Assembly (NCBI GenBank): GCA_003987775.1
Contig: RXJD01000071.1
Location: forward strand, 62,823-126,822
Reading direction: 5' to 3'
DNA from: Mycobacterium sp.
GTDB lineage: Bacteria; Actinomycetota; Actinomycetes; Mycobacteriales; Mycobacteriaceae
Length of the DNA stretch: 64,000 nt
In this document: one piece after another, positions 10,243 to 18,542 of the stretch
Numbering within the stretch: the stretch's first letter is position 1
Layout: each line of letters starts with the position of its first letter
Program-made: the position numbers and the translations under genes
The notes under the pieces: model-generated
The model's input: the letters and a program-made list of their open reading frames with translations, nothing else
Told to the model about the DNA's origin: nothing
Databases searched by the model: none

Positions 10243-10604
10243 GTCGGCCCGGAGCGGTCTACCGCGACGACGTCGACGTCGGAGGCGTCCACGTCGTCGG
10301 CCGGTGGCGCCTCGGTTCCGGACGCTTGCAGAGCGGCCACCTGGCCGCGCAGCGCCTCCAACTCGCGGGCCAGCCGGTCCAGCACCCAATCGACCTCGCT
10401 GGTCTTGTATCCGCGCAGCACCTGGGTGAACTTGACAGCCTCCACGTCCGCAGCCGTGACGCCGTACGCCGGCAGCACCGTCGCCGTCGTCGCCCGCGGC
10501 AGGGGCGGCAGTTGCTCGCCGCGACCGAAAAGCAGGCTGGCGATGCCGAACAACACGACGGCCACGAGGATCAGAACCACCAGGTAGAGCAATACCAACG
10601 CCAC
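10239..10604 (-). CDS. DivIVA-domain membrane protein (Rv1209-like)
   Basis: The 121-residue protein has an N-terminal transmembrane helix (residues about 1-26, rich in L/V) followed by a short DivIVA-type segment: VEAVKFTQVLRGYKTSEVDW and a predicted coiled coil (LARELEALRGQVAALQ). The C-terminus is acidic. It may anchor at the membrane and follow curvature or cell-pole assemblies, but no direct role is known to me. It is 39 bp downstream of gpgS and overlaps tagA by 4 bp. Confidence 0.85.
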   Translation of the reverse strand: MALVLLYLVVLILVAVVLFGIASLLFGRGEQLPPLPRATTATVLPAYGVTAADVEAVKFTQVLRGYKTSEVDWVLDRLARELEALRGQVAALQASGTEAPPADDVDASDVDVVAVDRSGPT

Positions 10605-10643
10605 GAGACTCGATCTTGCCCTAAAGCACTGACAGGACGGCGA

Positions 10644-11591
10644 TCAGCAGGGTCTGAGCACGCTCATCGGCGGGCGATCTTCCAGCGAAACCGGCAGGGT
10701 GTGCGGGGTATAGCCGTCACCGACCGGGAAGAACTGGGTCAAACCGACACCCGAGTCGGGAATGCCACAACGCGACAGCAACGTCGCGATCACCTGCCGG
10801 CTCATCACGCCCAGCTCCTCCAGCGGCCGGTTGCGGTGTGCCCGTACGCCCAGATTGACCTGGGCGATCGCGTCGAGTCCGAGCCGGTCGAAGGTGTCCA
10901 CCAGCAGCCCGATCTCCACGCCGTAGCCCGGCGCGAACGGCAGCGACGTCAGCAGCTCCCGGCTGGCCGCATACTCCCCACCCAGCGGCTGCAGCACCCA
11001 CCCCAACTCCGGACGCAGCGCTGCCAGCAGGGGCCGCGCCACCAGCTCGGTGACCCGGCCGCCCCCGGTGGAGCCCGCGTCTCCGCTCGCGTCGCCGATC
11101 TTCAGCGGCCGCCGGTAGAACCCCTTGACCAGGTGAATGCCCTCACCGGTGAGCAGCGGCCCGACCAGGTTCGGCACGAACATCGGATCCGGGTCGATCA
11201 GGTCGGAATCGATGAACACGACGATGTCCCCGCTGGTGGCCGCCAGTGAACGCCACAAGGCCTCGCCCTTGCCGGGCCGGGGCGGCAGCTCCGGCACCGC
11301 CTGCTCGCGACTGACGACGCGCGCTCCCGCCGCGATAGCCCGGATCTCGGTGTCGTCGGTGGACCCGGAGTCCAGCACGATCAACTCGTCGACCAGCCCG
11401 TCGACCAGCGGCGAGATGCTGTCGATGACGGAGCCGACGGTCTCTTCCTCGTTGAGAGCCGGCAGCACGACCGAGATCGTCCGGTCGGCCTTGGCCGCGA
11501 CCAGTTCGCTGACGGTCCAGCACGGCCGATTCCAGCTCCGGTCGGCGAGGTCGCCGACGAGATCAGCCCCGACCAGCTCGGATGCCGTCAT
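10644..11591 (-). CDS. gpgS: Glucosyl-3-phosphoglycerate synthase
   Basis: The 315-residue GT81/GT2-like enzyme carries out the first step of methylglucose lipopolysaccharide synthesis, transferring glucose from UDP-glucose to 3-phosphoglycerate. Visible motifs are SVVLPALNEEETV for nucleotide binding, DSGSTDDT, the metal-binding DSD in VVFIDSDLIDPDP, and the lysine/arginine-rich acceptor region GFYRRPLK. It matches Rv1208. The ATG at 11591 overlaps the folP2 stop by 4 bp, so the two are co-translated. Confidence 0.95.
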   Translation of the reverse strand: MTASELVGADLVGDLADRSWNRPCWTVSELVAAKADRTISVVLPALNEEETVGSVIDSISPLVDGLVDELIVLDSGSTDDTEIRAIAAGARVVSREQAVPELPPRPGKGEALWRSLAATSGDIVVFIDSDLIDPDPMFVPNLVGPLLTGEGIHLVKGFYRRPLKIGDASGDAGSTGGGRVTELVARPLLAALRPELGWVLQPLGGEYAASRELLTSLPFAPGYGVEIGLLVDTFDRLGLDAIAQVNLGVRAHRNRPLEELGVMSRQVIATLLSRCGIPDSGVGLTQFFPVGDGYTPHTLPVSLEDRPPMSVLRPC

Positions 11592-12490
11592 GCCAGTCCC
11601 CTCACCGTGCGCGCCGGCGGGCGGGTCCCCTGAATCGAGGCCACCATCTCCAGCACCCTCCTGGTCGCCGCCACCTGGTGGACGCGGAACATGCGGGCTC
11701 CGGCGGCGGCGGCCAGAGCCGTCGCGGCCAGCGTCCCTTCGAGCCGTTCGGTCACGTCCACGCCCAGAGTCTCCCCGACGAAGTCCTTATTACTCAAAGC
11801 CATGAGCACCGGCCACCCGGTCTTAACAAGATCGGCCACGTGCCGCAACAGGAGCAGACCGTGGAAGGTGTTCTTGCCGAAGTCGTGGGCCGGGTCGATC
11901 AGTACCCGGTCGCGGGCTACTCCGGCCGCGACGGCCCGCTCGGCGGCGGTGGTGACCTGGCGAATCACGTCGTCCACCACGCCGCGGGTAGTCGTACCGT
12001 AACTCACCCGGAACGGTCGGGTGCGCGGTAGCGCTCCCCCGGTGTGCGCGCACACCAGGCCCGCGCCGAACTCGGCGGCCACCTCCTGCAGCTGAGGGTC
12101 CACGCCGCCCCAGGTGTCATTGATGATGTCCGCGCCTGCCGCGCAGGCCAGCCGGGCCACCTCCGACCGCCAGGTGTCGACGCTGATCAGCTGGTCGGGA
12201 TAGGCGCCGCGCAGCCATTCGACAAAGGGCACCAACCGCTCGATCTCGGTGCCGGGATCGACCGTCTCGCCGGGACCCGCCTTGACCCCGCCGATGTCGA
12301 TGACGTCCGCGCCCTCATCGACGGCACGGTGCACGGCCTCGCGCGCTGCGTCGTCGGCGAATGTCGCGCCCTTGTCGAAGAACGAATCAGGGGTGCGATT
12401 GATGATCGCCATGATCAGGGCGCGATCGCCCGCGACCGGGCGACCGCACAGGGTCTGCTGGCCGGCTGACGCCGGCGACGTCGAACGCAC
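11588..12490 (-). CDS. folP2: Dihydropteroate synthase homolog FolP2
   Basis: The 300-residue TIM-barrel protein of the DHPS family has MAIINRTPDSFFDKGATF for pterin and pyrophosphate binding, DIGGVKAGPGE, SVDTWR, NDTWGG, DPAHDFGKN and the C-terminal MFRVHQVAATR. It matches Rv1207. In mycobacteria folP1 is the real dihydropteroate synthase and FolP2 has been reported without that activity. The fixed pairing with gpgS suggests a role outside folate. The GTG at 12490 (VRSTSPASAGQ) matches the Rv1207 N-terminus; the frame is open to 12589 but unlikely to be used. Confidence 0.93.
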   Translation of the reverse strand: MRSTSPASAGQQTLCGRPVAGDRALIMAIINRTPDSFFDKGATFADDAAREAVHRAVDEGADVIDIGGVKAGPGETVDPGTEIERLVPFVEWLRGAYPDQLISVDTWRSEVARLACAAGADIINDTWGGVDPQLQEVAAEFGAGLVCAHTGGALPRTRPFRVSYGTTTRGVVDDVIRQVTTAAERAVAAGVARDRVLIDPAHDFGKNTFHGLLLLRHVADLVKTGWPVLMALSNKDFVGETLGVDVTERLEGTLAATALAAAAGARMFRVHQVAATRRVLEMVASIQGTRPPARTVRGLA

Positions 12491-12524
12491 GCTTCCATAG
12501 TGCCTGCTCAATTCCGGTTGCCGG

Positions 12525-12611
12525 CGTCGAGTGTGCGGTGGCTGCATCGCGTGTGCGCTCACCGCGGCAAAATCGCGCTGGGATTCCACCGCTGCGGCCG
12601 CACACTCGATG
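12525..12611. repeat. Inverted repeat with TCGAGTGTGCGG arms
   Basis: The arms CGTCGAGTGTGCGG at 12525-12538 and CCGCACACTCGATG at 12598-12611 pair with one mismatch, and GGTGG/CCACC extends the stem inward. The loop is about 45 bases. It lies between the divergent starts of folP2 and the 12735 gene, so it is not a normal terminator for either. Its sequence family differs from the CGAGCAGAC hairpins. Confidence 0.7.
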
Positions 12612-12734
12612 CGGTGAGAGCAACTCGACGCGATGCGGCCGCCCTCGGCGTCGGTGACCAGGAGTGCATGCGGAGCCGAGCACGGTGCGGTTATCCTCCG
12701 GCTGCGGGCATCTATCGAAAAGCGAGGAGTTCAT

Positions 12735-13019
12735 ATGCAGCCACACGTCCTCGAGCTGGAGCTGGAGGCGCTTTCCCGACTGGGCCCGGAGCTGCAGGGA
12801 TTGGCAGCGACGCTTAAACAGGAGCAACCGACAGCAACGACGGACCCGGCGAGTGACACTCCGACAATGGTGGCAGCCCGCTCGATAAGCGCCCTAACGG
12901 TCGCGGCAGTGCGAAACGCAGTGGCCGATCGCTTCAATAAGGTGGCTGATCAAGTCGATCGAGCACGTTCTCGATTTACGCACTCCGACACGGAACGCGC
13001 CGCCATGGTAATTGGCTAA
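12735..13019 (+). CDS. Small helical protein, EspC-like (DUF2580-type) ESX substrate candidate
   Basis: The 94-residue protein is predicted to be two helices separated by a Pro/Thr-rich turn (residues about 30-44: QPTATTDPASDTP). The C-terminus (RFTHSDTERAAMVIG) carries F-x3-D, a variant of the YxxxD/E type VII secretion signal, placed as in EspC-like proteins, followed by an Ala-rich end. The ribosome binding site GAGGAG lies at about 12724-12729. This family often sits upstream of an ESX-exported toxin and its immunity gene, but here no large toxin gene follows. Base composition is lower in GC than the flanks, suggesting acquired DNA. The family call is a judgement from pattern, not a search. 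Confidence 0.6.
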   Translation: MQPHVLELELEALSRLGPELQGLAATLKQEQPTATTDPASDTPTMVAARSISALTVAAVRNAVADRFNKVADQVDRARSRFTHSDTERAAMVIG

Positions 13020-13021
13020 CT

Positions 13022-13117
13022 ATGTACCCCCTCCCCGGCGGCAGCGGCGTCGTTGAGGTGGCGCCAGACTGGACGATAACTCCGCCTTGGGTGAATCACA
13101 ATGCGCCCATTAACTGA
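13022..13117 (+). CDS. Possible 31-residue small ORF
   Basis: The ATG comes 2 bp after the stop of the EspC-like gene, and the TGA overlaps the next gene's start by 17 bp. The peptide is Pro/Gly/Trp-rich (MYPLPGGSGVVEVAPDW and PPWVNHN). It could be a real coupled small protein or the fossil start of a deleted larger gene. There is no separate ribosome binding site. Confidence 0.3.
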   Translation: MYPLPGGSGVVEVAPDWTITPPWVNHNAPIN

Positions 13118-13601
13118 ATTCACACCTGAAGAAGCGCAATTTGCGAGAAATGTGATCAACGACCTGCTGGAGTACATCAACATCGCGAATAGCGAAGGGC
13201 GTCCTCCCTTTGTGGTTTCGCATGCCTGGAGCGAAGGCCCGACGATATACCTTGTCTATAAAGCGCCGCCCTCGGACATTATTTGGGGGCTAGTACGCGA
13301 CACCCGCGAGTCGCTGATCGATCCGGCTCCGTGGCCCGACCTAGAAGAAGCCGTACGCTACTACTACCTCCTAGATCTCGATGAGAACCGGATGTCTGCA
13401 TCCTTTCGCCAACCGGGTGAATTCGGCACGATATTCTGGCGTGGCGATCCACAAAAGTACCTGCCGCAGCGTCCCACAGACATCCCAGAAGAGCACCGCT
13501 TCAAGCCAGCAGCCGCCCCTTCGCCAGTGAAGCTCAAGCACGATGAACGCCACCGCACCTCGGACGAGCCTCGTCGATATGTCGATCCCCAAGAGTTGTG
13601 A
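13101..13601 (+). CDS. Hypothetical protein, possible immunity-type partner
   Basis: I do not recognise this 166-residue soluble protein. It starts MRPLTEFTPEEAQFARNVIN and has an aromatic-rich central region (PTIYLVYKAPPSDIIWGL, AVRYYYLLDLDE) and a charged, Pro-rich tail. There is no signal peptide or membrane segment. The sequence uses more A/T-ending codons than neighbouring genes, consistent with horizontal origin. Its place two genes after an EspC-like gene recalls immunity genes of ESX toxin loci; this is context only. Confidence 0.65.
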   Translation: MRPLTEFTPEEAQFARNVINDLLEYINIANSEGRPPFVVSHAWSEGPTIYLVYKAPPSDIIWGLVRDTRESLIDPAPWPDLEEAVRYYYLLDLDENRMSASFRQPGEFGTIFWRGDPQKYLPQRPTDIPEEHRFKPAAAPSPVKLKHDERHRTSDEPRRYVDPQEL

Positions 13602-13975
13602 GCGGAAAAAATTGTCAGCTGGTCGGGCGTCGTTGCCGCAGGGACACGATCCTGCACCGCTTTGCGGCGAAACGCCGCTGCTGAAGAATCGTTTGCGATA
13701 AATCGACTCTATAAATTTCGCCAAACGACGGCCGATGGGGTGATTAGCGGCCGAGAAGCCGGCAGGGCGGGTCAACCAAGTGGTCACAGTCAGTCACCCG
13801 CTACGAACAAACTGAGCGATGCTAAACAACCGCACAGGCCATCGATAACACAGTCCGCGCAAACAATCTGTACCGGCCCACCGGTCGCCTGATTGCCTTT
13901 ACAGGAATCGCCCATTTCAGCCCTGCGGTCGCTTACCGGCCCCGCCCGATTCGCCGGCGCGCTCCCCCAGCGCTG
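13602..13975. other. Gene-free stretch at the right end of the accessory island
   Basis: These 374 bp are less GC-rich than the flanks. The longest open frame (13662-13892, +) has no ribosome binding site and no protein-like composition. I see no gene, tRNA or insertion-sequence ends. The only structure is a copy of the fadD6 3' end at 13917-13940. Confidence 0.6.
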
Positions 13976-13999
13976 TCAGCCCTGCGGTCGCTTACCGGC
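13917..13999. repeat. 24-bp direct repeat duplicating the 3' end of fadD6
   Basis: TCAGCCCTGCGGTCGCTTAC plus four more bases (CGGC) occurs at 13917-13940 and again at 13976-13999, 59 bp apart. The second copy contains the fadD6 stop codon and last codons. The first copy lies just outside the gene on the island side. It may be a scar of a local duplication or of an integration/deletion event at the gene end. Confidence 0.8.
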
Positions 14000-15748
14000 G
14001 GCGACCTCGGCGGGGTATTCGTCGTAGAACGGCACGAAACCGTCTTTGCGGCCCGCCAAGACATACAGCGGGTCGTCCACGTCTGAGCCGTACGCCTGCT
14101 TGCGCAGCTCCACCTTGCGGCTCTTGAACGTCGTGGTGTGCTCGAGCGACTCCACCAACCGCACGAACAACGGCAGCGCGTACGCCGGCAGCTTGTCGTA
14201 CACCGCGCGGGCCAGCGAATGACCGTCGAATTCGGCACCCTCGCGCAGCTTGATCGCGGCCATGCCGGCACGGCCGCCGGTGTCGGGCACCTCCACGCCG
14301 AAAACGGTGCACTCCTCGACATTGGGATCGGTCGCGACCGCGGCCTCGACCTGCGTCGTCGCCACGTTCTCACCCTTCCAGCGGAAGGTGTCGCCCAGCC
14401 GGTCGACGAAGGCGGCGTGGAACATACCCTGCGGGCTCATCACGTCGCCCGTGTTGAACCAGCAGTCGCCTTCTTTGAAAGCGTTGCGCACCAACTTCTT
14501 CTCGGTCGCCGACTTGTCGGTGTAGCCGTCGAACGGCTGCAACCGGTTGACCGGGCTCAACAACAGTCCGGGTTCGCCGGCGGGCACGCGGCGCACCCGC
14601 CCGTTCTCGTCGCGGACGGGTTCACCGGTGTCCGGGTCGTACTCGACATAGGCCAGCGGCATCGGCGAAATTCCGGTGCTGCGAGCAACGTTGAAGACGT
14701 TGATGAACGCCGTGGTGCCCTCGCTCGCGGCGTAGAACTCGCAAACCCGGGAGATGCCAAAGCGTTTGGTGAACTCCTCCCAGATATCCGGACGCAGGCC
14801 GTTGCCGGCGATGACGCGGATCTTGTGCTTGCGGTCGGTCGGCTTGGCCGGCTGGTTGAGCAGGTAGCGGCAGACCTCGCCGATGTAGATGAACGCGGTC
14901 GCGCGGTGTTCGATCACTTCGTCCCAGAACCGCGACGCGGAGAAGGACTTACCCAGCGCCAGCGTCGCCCCGGAGTTGATCACCGACGACACCGCGACCG
15001 TCAGAGCGTTGTTGTGATAGAGCGGCAGACAGCTGTACAGCGTGTCCGAACTCTTCAACCGCAGCCCGAGTCCGCCGAAGGCGCCGAGCGCCTTGAGCCA
15101 GCGGTAGTGCGTCATGACGCTGGCCTTCGGATAACCCGTGGTGCCGGAAGTGAAGATGTAGAACGCAGTGTCCTTGGCACGCACCGCAGTCGACGTCGCC
15201 GGGTTAGTGGCCGGGGCGGTGGTGGCGAAGCGCGCCAGGTCTTCCACGGTCAGCACGTCACCGACCGAACCGCCGGATTCGCTGACGGCACTCACCAAGT
15301 CGGACTCGGCGATCAGCACCTTGGCATCCAGCAGACCCAGGCTGTGCGCCAGCACGTCACCGCGCTGGTGGTAGTTCAGCATCCCGGCGACCGCACCGCA
15401 CTTGACCACGGCCAGCATCGTCAGGACCGCGTTCGGGGAGTTGCGCAGCATGACGCCGACGACGTCGCCCGGCCCCACCCCGCGCGCGGCCAGCACGGCG
15501 GCATACCGGTTCGCGGTGGCGTTGGCCTCACGGTAGGTCAGCTGTTGATCCCCGAACCGGAGGAAGACCCGGTCGGCGTACCGCGCTGCGCGGTCCTGGA
15601 ACACCGAGGCGATCGACGTCTTGGAACTGGGCCGGGCCAGCAGGCCGCTGACCCCACGCGCGATCGACGGCGCGTCGGCGATGAGGCCGGGCACCTGCAG
15701 GGCGATGTCGGTGAGCTTGACTCGTGCGCGTGCGCCTTGATCGGACAC
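13976..15748 (-). CDS. fadD6: Long-chain/very-long-chain acyl-CoA synthetase FadD6
   Basis: The 590-residue AMP-forming ligase (FATP-like) activates fatty acids to acyl-CoA. It has the AMP-binding motif FYIFTSGTTGYPKAS near residue 205, FYAASEGTTAF, and YTDKSATEKKLVRNAFKEGD with GDCWFNTGDVM, DRLGDTFRWKGENVATTQVE and a C-terminal Lys region (KSRKVELRKQAYG). It ends KRPQG like Rv1206. The GTG at 15748 (VSDQGARARVKL) fits the family N-terminus; the frame stays open to 15823. In H37Rv it is adjacent to folP2, but here the 12.5-13.9 kb island separates them. Confidence 0.92.
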   Translation of the reverse strand: MSDQGARARVKLTDIALQVPGLIADAPSIARGVSGLLARPSSKTSIASVFQDRAARYADRVFLRFGDQQLTYREANATANRYAAVLAARGVGPGDVVGVMLRNSPNAVLTMLAVVKCGAVAGMLNYHQRGDVLAHSLGLLDAKVLIAESDLVSAVSESGGSVGDVLTVEDLARFATTAPATNPATSTAVRAKDTAFYIFTSGTTGYPKASVMTHYRWLKALGAFGGLGLRLKSSDTLYSCLPLYHNNALTVAVSSVINSGATLALGKSFSASRFWDEVIEHRATAFIYIGEVCRYLLNQPAKPTDRKHKIRVIAGNGLRPDIWEEFTKRFGISRVCEFYAASEGTTAFINVFNVARSTGISPMPLAYVEYDPDTGEPVRDENGRVRRVPAGEPGLLLSPVNRLQPFDGYTDKSATEKKLVRNAFKEGDCWFNTGDVMSPQGMFHAAFVDRLGDTFRWKGENVATTQVEAAVATDPNVEECTVFGVEVPDTGGRAGMAAIKLREGAEFDGHSLARAVYDKLPAYALPLFVRLVESLEHTTTFKSRKVELRKQAYGSDVDDPLYVLAGRKDGFVPFYDEYPAEVAAGKRPQG

Positions 15749-15794
15749 GTGATCCCTCGCTATCCCTGGCTTCGTTAAAAACCCACTTCGCCCG

Positions 15795-16352
15795 TCATCC
15801 GGGCGCGCACGCGTTAAGCGCATCGCCGACTTTATCGACCACCATCAGCCGGTCGACGGCGGCCTGTGAGATGTAGCCGCTATCGATCAGTCCGTAAACC
15901 CAGGCGCGCACACCGTCGTAGTGTCCCCACGGGTCCAGCAGCACGATGGGCTTGTCGTGCACGCCGAGATACCCCTCGGTCCATGCGCTCAGCAATTCGT
16001 CCAGGGTGCCGACGCCGCCCGGCAAGGCGATGAACGCGTCGGCACGCTCCTCCATCACCTGCTTGCGCTCTCGCAGCGTGTCCGTGACGATCAATTCGTC
16101 CGAATCATGATCGGCCAGTTCACGTTCCAGCAACATGGTCGGTATCACCCCGACGGTCCAGCCACCGTGGGCCCGGGCCGCCGACGCCACCGCCCCCATC
16201 GCCGAGACGTGGCCGCCGCCCCACACCAGCGTCCAGCCCCGCTCGGCTATGGCGGCTCCGAGCGACGCCGCGAGCTCCATCAACTCCGGGTGCGTCGGCG
16301 AGGCGGCGCAGTACACCGCGACCGTCCACCGGCCGCTGGTTGCGGAAGGCAT
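15795..16352 (-). CDS. LOG family protein (cytokinin phosphoribohydrolase-like, Rv1205-like)
   Basis: The 185-residue Rossmann-like LOG protein has VWGGGHVSAMGAVA for phosphate binding and the family signature PGGVGTLDELLSAWTEG, with RERKQVMEERADAF between. LOG enzymes release free cytokinin bases from their ribosyl monophosphates. The M. tuberculosis counterpart is known as a proteasome substrate whose accumulation sensitises cells to nitric oxide. The ATG at 16352 (MPSATSGRWTVAVYCAAS) is chosen over the long open extension to 16445. It is divergent from the STAND-like gene with 63 bp between. Confidence 0.92.
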   Translation of the reverse strand: MPSATSGRWTVAVYCAASPTHPELMELAASLGAAIAERGWTLVWGGGHVSAMGAVASAARAHGGWTVGVIPTMLLERELADHDSDELIVTDTLRERKQVMEERADAFIALPGGVGTLDELLSAWTEGYLGVHDKPIVLLDPWGHYDGVRAWVYGLIDSGYISQAAVDRLMVVDKVGDALNACAPG

Positions 16353-16415
16353 ATCCGAAACGTAGACCAACCCTGCAGAGGCTGCGTACCGAACGCGGGC
16401 CATAGACTCGCAACG

Positions 16416-18542
16416 GTGCCGATTCGTTGGAACGTCCCCCAGCACACGGCCGCTTTACAGCGGCTCACTGCCGCATTGGCCGAACAAGGTGGCGCCGTCG
16501 TTCTTGGCCCCGACGGCGTCGGCAAGTCAACCTTGGCACGCTTGGCCGCTGAGGAGTTCTGTGCGCAGCACCCGGGCACCACAACCCGCTGGGTCATCGG
16601 CACCCCGGCCGAGCGGGTCGTTCCGTTCGGCGCCTTCGGGCATCTGATCGATATCGCCGATATCGGCAAACCGGCAGCGTTGTTGCGCGCCGCCCGCACC
16701 TCGCTGACCCGCGCCGCACAGCAGGGCGATCTGCTCCTGATCGTTGACGAGGCCCACGACCTCGACATCCTGTCGGCCACCCTGGTCTACCAACTGGCCC
16801 TCACCAGGGCAGCACGGATGATCGTCACCGCCCGCGCCGACGCGGCCCCTCCGGCGATCGCGGCCCTGTGGACCGACGGTCTGCTCGAGCGCATCGACCT
16901 GGAGCCCCCCGGTGGGGTAACGACGCCGGCCGAGGTCGACGAGTTCCTCGCGGAGTTGCCGGGGCCGGCACGGTCGGTGGTGGAATTCCTGTCCATCTTG
17001 GAACCACTGACCCTCGACGATCTCAACGTCCTGGCCGGCGACGGTGCGGTCAGCCAGGCCGAGGATTTGGGAGCCGCCGAGACCCGGGTGCGCAACCACG
17101 ACGATCAGCGTTCAGTGGTCTACACCGCGCACCCGCTGTTCGCCGTGCGCGCGCGGGCGGCACTGGGCGCCGACGGAATACGCCAACGGCGCACCGAACT
17201 GGTCAGGCTGCTGGCCCAGCATCCGGCCGATCATCTCAGCGACCGGCTCCGGTTGGCGTCGTTGGCGCTGGATTGCGACGCACCCCAACCGGTGGCGGAG
17301 GTGACCGAGGCCGCGCAACAGGCGCTGCGTCTCGGCGATCTACTGCTGGCCGAACGGTTGGCTCGTGCAGCCGTGAAGCAAGCCGGCGCGGTAGATGCGC
17401 ATCTCGTGCTGGGTCAGGCACTGGCGTGGCAGGGACGCGGCCGGGATGCGGGTGCGGTACTGGCGGCGGTGGATCCGGCCGCGCTGTCGGAGTCGGAGTT
17501 GATGGCGTGGGCGGTGCCGCGGGCCGCCAACCAGTTCTTCATGCTCGGTGAGCCCGAGAAGGCTACGGCTTTTCTGCAGACCACCCGCAGCCGGCTCACC
17601 GACCCGGCGGCGCGCACCGTGCTGGACGGGTTGAGTGCCACGTTCGCGATGAACGCCGGAAATCTGCAGCGCGCAATGACTTTGGCTAACGAAGTGCTGT
17701 CCGGATCCTCGGCGAGCGACATGGCGGTGTCCTGGGCGGCGAGCGCGGCCGCATTGTCCTCAGCCCGGATGGGCCGCTTCGGTGACGTCGAGCGACTGGC
17801 GGGACAGGCTGCGGCCGCCGAACATCCCGGCCTGTTGCGGTTCACCATGGGTTTGAGCCAGGTCACCTCGCTGCTGATGGCGGGCGAGGTGGCCCAAGCG
17901 CAAACACTGGCGCAGCAGTTCACCGACTTCGCCGAACTGCAACAACCGGGCCGGGCTATCGGTGAGGTGCTGTTGTCCTATGTGCTGTTGGCTAAGGGCG
18001 AATATGAAACCGCGGCAACGCTTTTGGAGCCGGCGGCAGCCGCATTGGAACGTACCGGCTATTCATGGGGCCCGTTGTCGCTGATGTTATTGACCACAGC
18101 GATCGCCCGCCAGGGTGACATCCCGGGCTCGGCAAAAGCGTTGCGGCGTGCGGAATCCCGGCACGGGACGAAGTCGGCTCTGTTCACCCCCGAACTCGGG
18201 ATGGCGCGCGCCTGGACCCGCGCGACGGCACGCGACCAGACCGGCGCGGTCACGGCGGCACGCGAGGCGGCCCGTGCGGCCGAACGGGCCGGACAGTCGG
18301 CTGTGGCACTGCTCGCCTGGCATTGCGCCGTGCGACTGGGTGACCGGCGTGCAGCGGAACCCGTCACCCGTCTGGTCACTGAAATCGATTGCCCGGTAGG
18401 GCATCTCGTGTCCAGGCACGCCAGCGCCCTGGTTGCCGGCGACTCGGACGCGTTGACGGCGGCGGCTGACGAACTGGCCGCGATCGGGATGGGTGGCGCG
18501 GCCGCGGATGCGGCGGCGCAGGCCAGGCAGTTCAGTCGCTAG
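16416..18542 (+). CDS. STAND/LuxR-like ATPase lacking a DNA-binding domain (Rv1204c-like)
   Basis: The 708-residue protein has an N-terminal P-loop GPDGVGKST (residues 31-39), Walker [11 protein letters not shown] (about 106-115) and [12 protein letters not shown] as sensor. A long Ala/Leu-rich TPR-like helical region follows from about residue 230. It resembles large ATP-binding LuxR regulators, but the sequence stops at QARQFSR, where a LuxR helix-turn-helix would normally begin. It may therefore act as a signalling or scaffold ATPase rather than a transcription factor. The GTG at 16416 is inferred from the start of conserved sequence. It overlaps the dapE 3' end by 4 bp, tail to tail. Confidence 0.8.
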   Translation: MPIRWNVPQHTAALQRLTAALAEQGGAVVLGPDGVGKSTLARLAAEEFCAQHPGTTTRWVIGTPAERVVPFGAFGHLIDIADIGKPAALLRAARTSLTRAAQQGDLLLIVDEAHDLDILSATLVYQLALTRAARMIVTARADAAPPAIAALWTDGLLERIDLEPPGGVTTPAEVDEFLAELPGPARSVVEFLSILEPLTLDDLNVLAGDGAVSQAEDLGAAETRVRNHDDQRSVVYTAHPLFAVRARAALGADGIRQRRTELVRLLAQHPADHLSDRLRLASLALDCDAPQPVAEVTEAAQQALRLGDLLLAERLARAAVKQAGAVDAHLVLGQALAWQGRGRDAGAVLAAVDPAALSESELMAWAVPRAANQFFMLGEPEKATAFLQTTRSRLTDPAARTVLDGLSATFAMNAGNLQRAMTLANEVLSGSSASDMAVSWAASAAALSSARMGRFGDVERLAGQAAAAEHPGLLRFTMGLSQVTSLLMAGEVAQAQTLAQQFTDFAELQQPGRAIGEVLLSYVLLAKGEYETAATLLEPAAAALERTGYSWGPLSLMLLTTAIARQGDIPGSAKALRRAESRHGTKSALFTPELGMARAWTRATARDQTGAVTAAREAARAAERAGQSAVALLAWHCAVRLGDRRAAEPVTRLVTEIDCPVGHLVSRHASALVAGDSDALTAAADELAAIGMGGAAADAAAQARQFSR

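Noticed and set aside
13602..13975. tRNA or insertion-sequence remnant at the island edge
   Set aside because: I found no cloverleaf signature, no GGTTCRA box, no terminal inverted repeats and no transposase-like frame.
14138..15778. 546-residue rightward open frame inside fadD6
   Set aside because: It is exactly antisense to a complete acyl-CoA synthetase with all its motifs.
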